Positions 47,723 through 58,440 of a stretch of DNA of 64,000 nucleotides are shown one piece after another. The notes under the pieces were generated by a model. The model had not been told where the DNA came from. It saw only the letters and a program-made list of their open reading frames with translations, and searched no databases. This DNA is from Sepioteuthis lessoniana. Its lineage: Eukaryota; Mollusca; Cephalopoda; Myopsida; Loliginidae. The stretch spans positions 124,001 through 188,000 of the forward strand of contig CAUZXS010005825.1 in the NCBI GenBank assembly GCA_963585895.1, given 5' to 3'. Position 1 is the stretch's first letter. Each line of letters opens with the position of its first letter. Both the position numbers and the translations under genes were made by a program.

Positions 47723-49985
47723 CACTAAAATTTTAGTTTTCCCATCCTATTTCTTCCATTCTGACTGATATTTTATCCAATATATACATATATATCTATA
47801 CATAGGTTTGTCTAAAATTTAACCAGTCATTTTGAATATTTCAAGAATCAGTTGTGTAATCCAGCTGTCTCTTGAATCAGAGGGAACCTTACAGCACAAG
47901 CAGAAACTCTCTTATGAGATTATTGAGTAGGCAGTGTGATGCCATTGAATAAGGTTCTATACTATTTGACCATCTCATTCACAATATTTATGTGTTATTA
48001 TGTTAGACATATTAAACGATAATACAGCAAATAAACCTTGTAAACTCACAAATGGTTGGTCAACGTCCTGAGTCAATATCAAGTTTTCAGCACTTACAGA
48101 CAGTCATAAGGTAGGTGATTCTGGTAGGTAATTCTGGTAGGTGAGATTTCAAATCAAAATAGACAAATAAATAAGTATTAAAGCATTTATTTTTCCCAGT
48201 ATCCAATGTCAAGTTGCTATATATTTTAAACAGGAAGCTGTTTATAGCATATACCAAGAAAATAATCCCACTTTATGCATCAAGTTTCATTTGAAATTTG
48301 GACATTTATCTGCTGAAAAAATTCAAATAACTAAAAAAGACTTTACATAATGATTCCATAAGTTGTGCTGACTTAATATTTTCTTTACCACCAAGCATTC
48401 CAATAAAAATTTTGGTAATTCCACAAGCTATCCAGAAAGTACCCAACCATTTTGAATATCTTGTTCATTCTTCACATTCTTGGACAGATTTTTTGTGTCC
48501 CTCAAGCTTATCAGCACTTCCCTACAGTCCAAATCTGGCTCCCTGCAAATTCTGTTTTTTCCCCAGTACTGAGATTATTTTTGCCTAAGTAATAGAAATG
48601 ATATTGTACATTGCTGAGGACAATATATTGAATGATAAAAAAGAAGAAAGTTGTCCTTCCAATAAAGGTCTTTAAGGATGATGTTGTAATTTGGTTCTTG
48701 AGTTTTATTAAACAGGAAGTACCAGTTCCACAGTTGTGTAAGGAAAATGGAAGTACTAGTTCTACTAACGTTATTTGTCACAAAAAGTGGTAGAGCTCTT
48801 CTTTAGAAGCTAATAATATGACTGGAGTCTTGTGTAAAATATTTTACTGTTATCTTTCCAAGCAATTGTAATAGATGATTTAACACTTATTTCCATGTTA
48901 AAATCACATATGAAACATCTTGTGATCTGTCTACACAAGTTCTTCATTTAGACAAAGATGATAATTAAATCTGCTAAATACTAACATCTATTTTTGATAA
49001 AAGGAGCTGTCAAGGAAATGAAGTTCCTCATCAATTAGAAGGAAATTCCAATAATCCCAAATGGAAGAATTAAGTGTCCAATTGTTGTTATTCTCTACTT
49101 CTTACCAACTGCTATTGATGGTAATATGACATTAAAGAATTAAAGTGTGTTTTATACTCAGTTGATGGAATCATAGTCAAAAATTGTGATATGAGTTTTT
49201 TGATTGATATTTTTTGTATATTTACCTGCAATGGTCAAATAACATTACCATTGCAGTTCTATCAGATATTGGTTTCTATTACTGTATAAGTTTTCACTTA
49301 ATTCTAAACAGGACCCAAAGAAATTTTAAATAGATGAAGGATTTATCTCATCTCCCATCTGGTCAGATTTGACTCAAAATCATTTTAATGTAGGAGTCCA
49401 CATGCAAATCGAGACTCATGCTTGGTCATCAGAAAAAAATGCTTGATCCCCTCAGCATTCTCCTGTAGGGTTGCTTCAGATGCCAAATGATAAACTTAGT
49501 CCTGCTTAGCAGGTATTGCCTGGGGAAGGTTTCCAGGGACAAGATGATCAACTTGCAATAGCTCATCTAATGCACAAACACCAGGCAAGCTCACCTGGAA
49601 GCAAATAAATATTTCTGACCGATGATGAAAGGATTGACAAACATGTGTTTAAGTTTAAATCTCCCACTTTATTTTGGCAGTTTTTTTCCATTTTGAGCCA
49701 GCTCTTATGTGGTGGGTATGTCTTCAAACCCTAATTTCAGGAGAATATAAAAATTCTTTGTTATAATCTAACCAGAGCAAGTCAAAAGTTTTAAGATATT
49801 CTTAAGTTTGCTGTGTATATATCACATAAGTGAAACAGTTCAAACTGTGAAAAGTACCTACTGTGGTTAGTAGTATCATGTCAGTTGGTACACTGACATG
49901 TCATGCATTGCTTCACTCTGTGTGCAATTTGAAAACCACACAGGTGAATGTGTAATATAGCCAAGAACTTATGCTTTACAAGTTC
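47723..49985. other. Non-coding stretch
   Basis: No element or gene could be named. CTATCCAGAAAGTACCC near 48429 resembles transposon ends but has no partner nearby. GC is slightly higher at 49380-49620, without coding support. Confidence 0.4.
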
Positions 49986-49992
49986 AAACTGA

Positions 49993-50345
49993 ACTATAAT
50001 GCCATGGAAGCAACTAAAAACATTTGTTATATAAAAAATGAAGGCACAGTTGGTCACAGTATAAGTAACTAAATTGTTCAAGAAATTTTGTCCGTGTTGC
50101 AAGAACCTTGATGATCAGGTAAGGTCAGATAGGCCTAAAACTGTGGATTCAAAGGCCATGCTCCAAGCCATACAGGCAAATCCAGGGTTTCACATTCAGA
50201 AAGTATCAGATGAGCTTAGCATCTCACAGTCCAGTGTGGGTCATCATCATCACAACCTCAACAAAAGCATCTGGTGCTGCTGAATTGAGCCTTACATTAC
50301 CAAAATATTACAAAACTTTTGACTCATCCAAATATTATTGTCACT
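49993..50345 (+). pseudogene. Mariner-like transposase N-terminal fragment
   Basis: Broken frames read NLDDQVRSDRPKTVDSKAML and QANPGFHIQKVSDELSISQS, then SSVGHHHHNLNKSI. This is the linker and second helix-turn-helix of mariner transposases, whose usual form is near SELGISQSSV.RHLH. An upstream IKNEGTVGHSI-like segment lies in another frame. No catalytic region remains. Confidence 0.7.
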
Positions 50346-50584
50346 CCCATCCTTTTTTAGTGACATTTGTACTTTTTTTCTGCTCCAAGAGACATTGAGG
50401 TCATCAAAAGGTAATCAACTGTTGGTATGCAGAGACTCAACACATTCATTATCTGTTATATAACATTACAGGAGTTAAATATTGAAATGTTCAATTGGTA
50501 AATATTTGATTGGGAATATTATCTCAACAAATACCAAGTTGCATCAAGTTTTTTGGTATTTTGAAATATTTCATATTTCAAGAA

Positions 50585-50790
50585 TTTCAGCATCTTTTCA
50601 CAATGGGAGGTGTTGATTTATGGTGCTTTATGAAGGACCAAGTTTTATGAACGATCTTTGAGTGGTTGTGCTTCGCTGTTGATCAACCATTTCAAGCAGG
50701 GCCTTATCTTCCACTAAAGAAAATCTCTTTGACCTTAGTTTGTCTTCGATGCTGGTGTCACCTTCCTTGAAACATATGAGCTAGTTTTGT
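50585..50790 (-). pseudogene. Mariner-like transposase N-terminal fragment, second subfamily
   Basis: The minus strand reads DTSIEDKLRSKRFSLVEDKA and LLEMVDQQRSTTTQRS, then KLGPS..STINQHL. This again is the linker and second helix-turn-helix region of mariners, of a different subtype from the fragment 300 bp to the left. Stops and a frame change are present. Confidence 0.65.
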
Positions 50791-51240
50791 GATACACATT
50801 CATTGACAGTTCCTGAGTCTCAAACATAAATTTCTTTTATCACAACTCTTACACACAATCCTTTTTTTCTACAGGTAGTGTAAGGTGGCTCTAATTGCAA
50901 TTTTTTCACCACTCATTATCAAATCTGTAAAATAAATAAAAAACAAATAATGCTTATGTTATATATGAAAATAAAGAATGAATTACTCAGCAATGATTAG
51001 ACAAGTTGCATCAGATTAATGATACAATAGGGAGATACAATTTTCCAAAAATCATCAGTAAAAATTTGAAAAACCATTTGACTCAACCTGATATAGTATT
51101 ATACAGCCAGAAACCAATGTTGGAACTACCACTGACATCACTTGTTGAAGATAATAAAATCAGTAAGACATGATTTTACCAGAGGCTGTAGGATTCCCTC
51201 AACCCAATTTTGAAATCAACTATTTATTATAACTAGATGG

Positions 51241-51520
51241 AGGCACTTGTGGTGTAATGGTTATCATCATAGAATATGGACACATCAACCTGAGTTCAAA
51301 ACCTGAATGAGGCTGTTTGCATTTCATATAGTGCTTATACCTTTAGGAATATGAATCCAACTATTCATCCTCCAGCTATGAGTAAATAGTAGAGCAGACT
51401 TTAACCTTGGTATAGCAACTGGTTTAAGAGAAGGAAAATTCTGAATTCAGACCTGTTAAACTCTACTCAAAAATGGACTCAATCACATCCTACTTTCATG
51501 GAAGACTTGGATAAATACAT
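51241..51520 (+). mobile_element. SINE-B copy, full length
   Basis: Head GGCACTTGTGGTGTAATGG, box B GAGTTCAAAACCTGAATG, body CCTCCAGCTATGAGTAAAT, and a degraded 3' end at GGAAGACTTGGATAAATA. Confidence 0.87.
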
Positions 51521-51714
51521 ACATAGATATTTAAGCTTAGCTTATTCAAGTAAGATTTTATTAAGGCCCTTGAGAGGTAAGCAAATTGAGATATTTCTAA
51601 AAAGTGGATATAGTTACACACAGGTTGCTGAATATTATAAGAAAAACCAGATAGATAAAATGTCAAGGATGTATTTATCAACAATTTACCAAAATATTTC
51701 TAAATTACTTATCA

Positions 51715-51896
51715 AGGTATGAATTCACCTATTCTCCCTCTAGCTATGATTGAATAGTAGAAGGACTGAGCTTTTTAACCTGAGTATGCCAATCCACCTA
51801 GAAGAAAGGAAACTCTGAATTTAAACCTGTTAAACTTTGCTTAAAAATTGACCTTGTGTCATGTCCTGCCTGTGATAAAGGGGTTGGGTAAATACC
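51715..51896 (+). mobile_element. SINE-B copy, 5'-truncated
   Basis: Starts in the body (AAGGTATGAATTCACC) and runs to GGGGTTGGGTAAATACC. Same orientation as the copy 200 bp upstream. Confidence 0.85.
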
Positions 51897-52006
51897 AATA
51901 ACCAGATGGAAATGCAATGTCAAAAAAGGTGTAGAGAATGCAGAATCATCCATTCACATGAAAGAAGAAATTTGTGTAATGTCAGCTAACTGGGTAGGAG
52001 TTGATT

Positions 52007-52434
52007 GGTTTGGTTTGATTTCATGGCATATCAACCATATTAAATATATATGATTTGTAAACACATTTTGTTGATAATGTTTTTTAAAGGAGCCTAAGCT
52101 CATTATTTTGCACACAGTTAAATGGTTCCAACAATTGCTATGTATCACTAACTTTTCATTTAAACATCAGTCATTTGTTTACACACAGTTTAAATGTGGA
52201 AAATTTCTATTTAACCCACAGATAGGACCCTATCAGGTGTTACCATGCCATGGCCAGAGTGGACCTGGCAGCAATAGCAATGAAGGGGTACTCCACATTC
52301 CCCAAAGCTCCAGCATTACTGGAGCTTCATCATCACCTTGTTTAGTGTCATATCCAGGACCCTCTGTGGGTGGGGTGGGTCTTACCCCTCTTCAGAGATG
52401 CAATCAGTATATTCTTCACCCCCAACTGACTAGG
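52007..52434 (-). mobile_element. Element C copy (antisense)
   Basis: Tail GGTTTGATTTCATGGCATAT, body AACCCACAGATAGGACCC, head end CCCCAACTGACTAGGC. Confidence 0.85.
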
Positions 52435-52618
52435 CTACAAGGTTTACCAACTTTTTTATTCCTAGACCCAAAAAGCTTAACTCAGAAGGGCCCAAAGCCA
52501 CCAGCTAAAAAGGACAGAAAAAATAGCTTAATTCCTAAAGTAACAATTATAATTTATTCATGAGATGTCTAATGTTGTTTGCAATCAAAAAAAGATGTAA
52601 TATCAGTGTAACACTATA

Positions 52619-53520
52619 TAGGTGGCCCGCTAAGCAGACGATTCCTTTGTCTGTTTTGGCAAAGGGTTTTTGGACCTGAAATCTCGCGGTATCCGGAAGT
52701 GGTAATGGGACGCGAAAGAGAGTTAGTTGGACAAAGGAGCTGGCAGTAGTTGGCGATGGAACAGCAGAGAGGCGAGTCAGCAGAAGATAGGGTCCAGCAA
52801 AGAAGATCGAGTCAAGATGTTGGCATTCCAGTTGCTTTGTGGAATTTTCACTAGTAATCCATGCTAGCGTTAGTCCATATATGCTATTGAAATTGTAGTG
52901 TTGCATAACTCCTCTTTTTGCTCTTGAGTTAACCCCAAGCATATGGTTCGTGTTTGTTCGTTTGTCCTGTTTGTTCTATTGTTCCCTCGATCGTATTCTT
53001 GTAGCGGTAAAGAAATGTGCATTGCCCCCCTCGGAACTACTAGTTGATCACCAGCTGGCTGTAAAGTAAAGCGAATGGTTAGAAGAGTTGATGAACGTAT
53101 GTGGGGACCGAAGGGGGGTAGCATTACATCAGGGTTGAATGAAGAGGTAAACATACGTAAGGAGCTCATCAGACAAATGATTTGACAGTTGCAAATGCAA
53201 TATACTCTTGGCATGGTTTATTTTTGAGAACAACTGTTCACAGTAGTGTTTAGTGCTAAACATACTCACTACTTCCTGGGTGTGGGTGATAAAGTTGGGG
53301 AATAGTTCAGATGGAAGTACATGGTTCCTATAGAAATAAAGAATATCGCAAGCAAGAAACTTGAACTTCAAATCTTCTGAACAAGGAAGATCAATGAGTT
53401 TTATCTGCAGTTGTAATAGTACTTCTCCACAGTCAAAATCAAAAGGCATAGAGAATATTTTGGAAATTAAGTGTTGGGTTGCATTGATGAGCCTTAAGAG
53501 CAGTACGCTGGGGCCACCTA
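52619..53520 (-). mobile_element. hAT-type DNA transposon derivative, non-autonomous
   Basis: TAGGTGGCCC at 52619-52628 is exactly inverted at 53511-53520. CAGTGT occurs just outside both ends (52604-52609, 53526-53531), but an exact 8-bp duplication could not be fixed. Only the last part of a transposase is inside. The element is about 0.9 kb. Confidence 0.7.
53129..53449 (-). pseudogene. hAT transposase C-terminal (dimerisation domain) fragment
   Basis: A 106-codon frame reads PFDFDCGEVLLQLQIKLIDL, then LKFKFLACDILYFYR. The hAT family signature HYCEQLFSKINHAKS with SNHLSDELL follows. This pattern is shared by hAT transposases and genes derived from them (GTF2IRD2- and ZBED-type). The N-terminal zinc finger and catalytic parts are missing. 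An overlapping frame (52870-53214) continues in non-homologous sequence. A host gene was considered and is unlikely, because the terminal repeats enclose the fragment. Confidence 0.72.
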
Positions 53521-53630
53521 ACCTACAGTGTTAATAGTCAAAGGAGACTATAAGAAACAGAAGAAATATGGTGATAGAAGGAATATAGCATATTGGGGGG
53601 ATGAGTATCTCACTATAGCTGTCAGATATT

Positions 53631-53930
53631 TGAAACAGAGTGGCGTAACGGTTATAGGCGTTGATTCCCTGAGCTACTAAGAAGACAATCATCTGAAGGT
53701 TGCACGTTCAATCCTCACTACAGGCGAGTAATATACAGGAATACTTAACACTTGTACCCGGTCATGGCAAACGGAATCAGAAAAGGCGACCCCCGTGGTT
53801 TCAATAAAGGATGTAGTTCGAAGTTCCATGAAGGTTCCTGAGTTCGACAAACACCTGAAGAAGGCCAGAGGACATATCAGCCGAAACGTTGTGGAAATAA
53901 CAATAAAGATGAAGACAATAGTCTGAAAAA
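53631..53930 (+). mobile_element. SINE-E, tRNA-derived with a hammerhead-like 3' module
   Basis: Head AGTGGCGTAACGGTTATAGG (box A) and GGTTGCACGTTCAATCC (box B), a Leu-like tRNA arrangement. The body includes GAATCAGAAAAGGCGACCCC. The 3' module CACCTGAAGAAGGCCAGAGG ... CAGCCGAAACGTTGTGG leads to AACAATAAAGATG. The best preserved copy in the window. Fragments of the module recur near 17.6 and 58.7 kb. Confidence 0.8.
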
Positions 53931-53990
53931 CCTTAATGATAAAAAATTACACATAGTTGTAGGTAGAATACTTTTCTTTGCATTTCACAA

Positions 53991-54070
53991 TGGGAAATGC
54001 AAACAGCGTCATCCAGAATTTGAACTCAGGTAGCTGAGTTCACCCACTATGACAATAACCATTATAATAA
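53991..54070 (-). mobile_element. SINE-B head fragment (antisense)
   Basis: GGGAAATGCAAACAGCGTC, CAGAATTTGAACTCAGG (antisense box B) and GACAATAACCATTATAA. Confidence 0.7.
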
Positions 54071-54074
54071 CCAA

Positions 54075-55048
54075 AATATGATATCCACATTAAGTAAATG
54101 TTTTGTTCAATTTCCTCCTGATGTTTAGAAAAAAATCAAACAAGCTGCTGAATATTTTGTAACCGGGTTAATCTTGTGTAAATTCAAGATTTATTATGTA
54201 CATAGTCCTTTAAGTCTATGCATACAACCTGGTTAAACTTATCAGCTAAGGACATATCTTCAACAAGATATAAAGGTGAACATTTATATTTCATTCATAC
54301 ATTACAAAAGTCACAACATTCTTTATTAAATTTTCTTTCACAATTTCTCATTTGAAAAATCTTTACTTTCCTTAAGTTTGCACTTTTGATACATGTTATG
54401 TAATTTCACAGCTTTTTTCTTTTTTTCTCCACAAGATTTTAGGGTAGACTTATGCAATACCATATAAACTTGTAAATTGTGGTGGTTAGGGTTTGTGAGA
54501 GGAATACAGTAGTGACTCAATGAAGTACAAATTAAATCCATTGTATTGCCCAGAACACAAGCTATATTATTTGCTACATTTTAAATAGTGTTAGTCTTCT
54601 TCATAGCAGCCTTGCTAAAAATATGTGAAATATCATTATTTATAATACAATTTTCAGTGAAAACTTTTAAAACATAATACATACAAGGTTCTGCATTAAA
54701 TAATGTTAGGTTAATTTTTTGTACTTTATTATTCTCATGGTCAAGGCTCCAGATGGACTTTTTTCACCACTATCCTGGAACTGTCCCAAAAAACAATTTT
54801 AACTGTCCCCAAATCAATTTTAAACTATCCTGAAATCAAAATGATTTTTTTGTGTGCCTGAGGGTTTTTTTTTTTTTTACTATGTTATCATCAACTAAGT
54901 TCAAGCCAGTATTTTTAATTGTATAGAAGTTGACATTATGAATACGTTAGTTAAACCCAGCTTCAGTAATATAACATTTGTGTTTATCCTAGTGACAGAA
55001 ATGGAAAAAATATTAGGTGTTTTAATTGTAATTCTACAAAATATTTTA
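54075..55048. other. Non-coding AT-rich stretch
   Basis: No element or gene recognised. Short internally repeated phrases occur at 54775-54840 (CTGTCCC/AACTGTCCCCAAATC). Confidence 0.45.
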
Positions 55049-55051
55049 TTT

Positions 55052-55287
55052 GAGTCCCCATGGTGTAGTGGTTGGTGCTGGACAGTGACATTGTAGTGAA
55101 TGAGTTTGAAATCCAGGCCTGCTATTATGTTCCCTTTCAGGCCAATACCTTTTGAAAAGGTATGAGCCCCTTTATCACTCGAACTATGAGTTAGATATAC
55201 CCCTACTGTTCTTTAACAAGGATGGCTTTGGTACTAAGTAACCCATGAAGGTTGATATGTCATTAAACAAAGAAACCAAACAAAACA
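55052..55287 (+). mobile_element. SINE-A copy, full length with good tRNA head
   Basis: Head GAGTCCCCATGGTGTAGTGG (box A) and GAGTTTGAAATCCAGG (box B). Tail CATGAAGGTTGATATGTC, then ATTAAACAAAGAAACC. The clearest sense-strand copy of the family. Confidence 0.9.
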
Positions 55288-55844
55288 TTTTATGGTTCCA
55301 CGTACTCCTATCCAATACCAACAATTTATACATATATAAAAATTCAGGGATGATATGTAGTATTCATGGAGACTACCACCAGCCTTTTCTTATAAAGCAT
55401 TAGTTTATCAAAGATATAAACTAACACAGCATATTTCAATAAGGAAAAATAAAGTCCATTTAGACTACAATGACATACATTCTATATATATACATAGTAG
55501 ACATAATTAAGAAACTCGACATGCTTAGTACACATAATTAAGAAATATGACATACTGTCCCAAAGTGTAAAAAGTACATAAACAGTTCACAGAACCAACA
55601 GGCAGAGAGCGGCAGTTAAAAACTAAAATTTTTCTGGTGTAGGGAAATGGTCCATGAAGGATAAACAGCACACATGTGCTGGTCATAAAAGCAAAGATGA
55701 AAGAGAGGTCCTTTCTGCCTGGTGTCTAATATCAAAAAGAGATAGAACTCGCTTGTCGAAATGTCACATGATCAAACTGTCATGTGATTCTTGGAAGCTG
55801 TGCCTACAACTCCTCAAAAGGGAGACCACTATGTTTGGTTCCCA

Positions 55845-55891
<47 letters not shown>

Positions 55892-55892
55892 A
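55845..55892. repeat. Compound (AC)n(AT)n microsatellite
   Basis: About 12 AC units followed by about 12 AT units. Confidence 0.95.
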
Positions 55893-56149
55893 ATGGTTTA
55901 AAGTAACAATTTCTATTTGATAATCATCATTTGTTTGCACACAGTTATTTGATTTCAAGTATTCCTAACACCAATAATTTACAAGCAATAATAAGATTTC
56001 AAGTAAGTAATAATAATAATCATCCTTAGCTAACAATTATAACTTCAAACACTAAAGTTAATACAAATAATTTATATGATATAAAGTATCATAGCAAGCA
56101 TAATTCTATTCAATTATAATAATAATAATGACAATAATAATAATAGATG

Positions 56150-56737
56150 CAGTAAGTTAGTACATAAAGAGAATAAGACTAGAGATTTGGTGGGGAAGGT
56201 TATCCACTGGGAATTGTGCAAGAAGTTTAAATTTAACCATACGAACAAATGGTATTTGCATAACCCAGAATCCCTCTGAGAAAATGAGAGGTACCAAATT
56301 ATTTGGGATTTTGAGATACAATCAGATCATCTAATCTTGGTTAGAAGACCAGACCTAGTGATTGTCAACAAAGAAAAAGAGAATCTGCTGAATAATGGAC
56401 TTTGCCATTCTGGATGATCACTGGGTAAAACTGAAGGAAAGTGAAAAGAGAGATAAGTTCCTAGACCTTACTAGTGAACTCAAAAAATTATAGGACATGA
56501 TAGTGACAGTGATACCAATTGTAATTTGTGCGCTAGGTCCAATCACTACAAGATTGGTACAGGGACTGAAGGACTTGGAAATAAGAGGATGAGTGGAGAC
56601 CATCCAAACTACAGTATTGTTGAGATCAGCCAGAATACTAAGAAGAGTCCTGGAGACTTGAGGGGACTCTTGTTGTCACTCAAGACTCCAGTAGAAAACC
56701 ATCAGCTAATGCTAGTGTGAAAACTTTCAAAAGAGTA
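56150..56737 (+). pseudogene. C-terminal part of an R4/Dong-like (restriction-like endonuclease) LINE
   Basis: Broken frames show NKWYLHNPES, then DFEIQSDHL and RRPDLVIVNKEKE, and then DFAILDDHWVKLKESEKRDK and FLDLTSEL. The end is VTVIPIVICALGPITTRLVQ, then LEIRG..VETIQTTVLLRSA and RILRRVLET. RPD followed by a D...K arrangement fits the PD-(D/E)XK-type endonuclease at the C-terminus of REL-type LINEs. At least two stops in the final frame and frame changes upstream. Flanked on both sides by TAA repeats, the target preference reported for Dong elements. Clade is inferred. Confidence 0.65.
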
Positions 56738-56738
56738 A

Positions 56739-56774
<36 letters not shown>

Positions 56775-56775
56775 T
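56738..56775. repeat. (AAT)n tract at the 3' end of the Dong-like LINE
   Basis: About 12 units. A shorter TAA-rich tract lies at the other side (56116-56146). Confidence 0.93.
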
Positions 56776-57074
56776 TCTTTGCACACAGTTATTTGGTTTC
56801 ATCAATTCCTATTCAATAATAATAATAATGATTTTCAAGCAGATCTATTTGACCTAATATGTGACTCTAATACATTACTACTACTTCAGATCAGAATAGA
56901 CCAGGGACTAATGGTGATAAAGAGGCACTCCACACTCCACAGAACTCCAAAAGTGAAGCCTCATCACAAAAAGCAGTTTAATGTCATACCCAGGACACCC
57001 ATCTTTTTGGAGGGGTAGGGTCTTACCTCTCTACAGGGGATATAATTGACATATTCTAAACCTTGTTGACAGGG

Positions 57075-58440
57075 CTGACAACAGGTGAATTTTCATTCAA
57101 CAATGGTATTGTAGAATGGTATAACCAAATGTTGGCTGAAGCATTCTTCAAAACATTACTGGATGTGAAATGTGAACCCAAAATACCACTTGCTTGGTAA
57201 TTTCTAAGAACTCATTACAGAATAATGGTAATTCTAGTCCAAATCAGTTGGTATTTGGTTTAAACCCTAATTTTCTTCAGTCATAGAACAACCTACCATG
57301 GCAGTTTCATCTTGTGACATTATTCATCAGAATACAAATACTTTACAGTGTCAGACAAAATCATATTGTTGCAGAATCAAGCAAAAGGATCAGAAGAGCT
57401 CTCAGGTATAATTCATGCTCTTTTGCAGAAGATTTAAAAATTTTAAAGGATAGAAATGTCTTTGTAGGGTACTTGGAAAGGTCCTGGAAAGGTTCTTGGA
57501 AAAGATGGAGAATATGAGTTGGTATACCACAGAAGAGTTTATTATTATTTTCATTCATGTCAGTACAAGATGTTTGTTTGACTGAAAATAGACCAGAAAA
57601 TAATATAAGCAGAATTTTAAAAAAAAAAGACTATAAATCAGGAACCACCTTGGAATGACAACCATGACGATAATAAAGGTGAAAATTGCATACCAAATGA
57701 AACTGATTTTTTAACTGTGAACACTAGTGGTAGTTGTAAAAATTCTGTTCAGTACATAATAACTAAACCAACCAAAAATTCCTTTATTAGCTACAAAATA
57801 AGAGATACATATCCATGGAAAAAAGCTAAAGTAAAAAGTATACAGCCAAATTGGAAAAAAGAACTCACTAAATGTTCATGTTGAGGGCAAAGAAGAATCA
57901 AAATGTGTTAATTGAGGTTGTATTGATGAATGGAATGAACTACCTAACTCAGAAAATGCTGTAATGTTAACGGCTGATCAAGAAATGTCTTTGGGTTATA
58001 TCCAAAAATATATAGATAGTGGAAAGAAAATTAAAGCCAGACTGGTAACCCACGGCTTTAAGGAGGATATTAACAATCTTAAGAAAGATTCCCCAAGCAG
58101 CAGTAGAGAGTTATTGGCTGGTATTCTTAATAGTGGCAATGCTATTCTGGAAACTACAAATAATTGATATTATAGCAACATTTCTACAAGGCAGTCAATC
58201 AGTAAGAAAAAAATTCCTACGACCTCCTTCTGATGTGTGTTTAAAAATGGAAGAATCTTAAGAAAGATTCCCCAACCAGCAGTAGAGAGTTATTGGCTGG
58301 TATTCTTAATAGTGGCAATGCTATTCTGGAAACTACAAATTATTGATATTACAGCAACATTTCTACAAGGCAGTCCATCAGTAAGAAAAAAATTCCTACG
58401 ACCTCCTTCTGATGTATGTTTAAAAATGGAAGTTTAGCAT
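57075..58440 (+). pseudogene. Copia-like pol remnant: integrase end and start of reverse transcriptase
   Basis: Fragmented frames follow pol order. Near 57080 NNGIVEWYNQMLAEAF carries the last acidic residue of the integrase core. LVFGLNPNF (57250) follows, then KRIRRALRYNS and EDLKILKDRNVF of the integrase C-terminus. A spacer leads to IKARLVTHGF (58030), the start of a Ty1/copia-type RT, and to LQIIDITATFLQG (58340), equivalent to the first catalytic motif. Its Asp is kept. The RT core after this point is missing or unrecognisable. Several stops and frame changes are present, so the remnant is inactive. The family assignment rests on motif order and not on a search. Confidence 0.65.
58075..58432 (+). 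repeat. 179-bp direct tandem duplication inside the copia-like RT
   Basis: 58075-58253 and 58254-58432 are nearly identical, with about seven differences. Both begin AATCTTAAGAAAGATTCCCC and end GTTTAAAAATGGAAG. As 179 is not a multiple of three, the repeat shifts the frame. Confidence 0.93.

Larger units (their letters stand above)
55895..57070 (-). mobile_element. Element C long variant (antisense), split by an R4/Dong-like LINE
   Basis: The left half (ATGGTTTAAAGTAACAATTT, GCACACAGTTATTTG) ends in a TAA-rich tract at about 56140. The right half resumes at 56778 (GCACACAGTTATTTGGTTTC) and continues to GATCTATTTGACC and the body at 56850-57065. Confidence 0.75.

Noticed and set aside
52547..53214. 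Minus-strand frames of 131 and 114 codons that might extend the hAT protein.
   Set aside because: They overlap in different frames and show no hAT similarity beyond the dimerisation domain. Probably incidental within the element.
55052..55125. Possible genuine tRNA gene.
   Set aside because: Box A and box B are good, but the sequence continues into a SINE body and tail, and the acceptor stem does not close.
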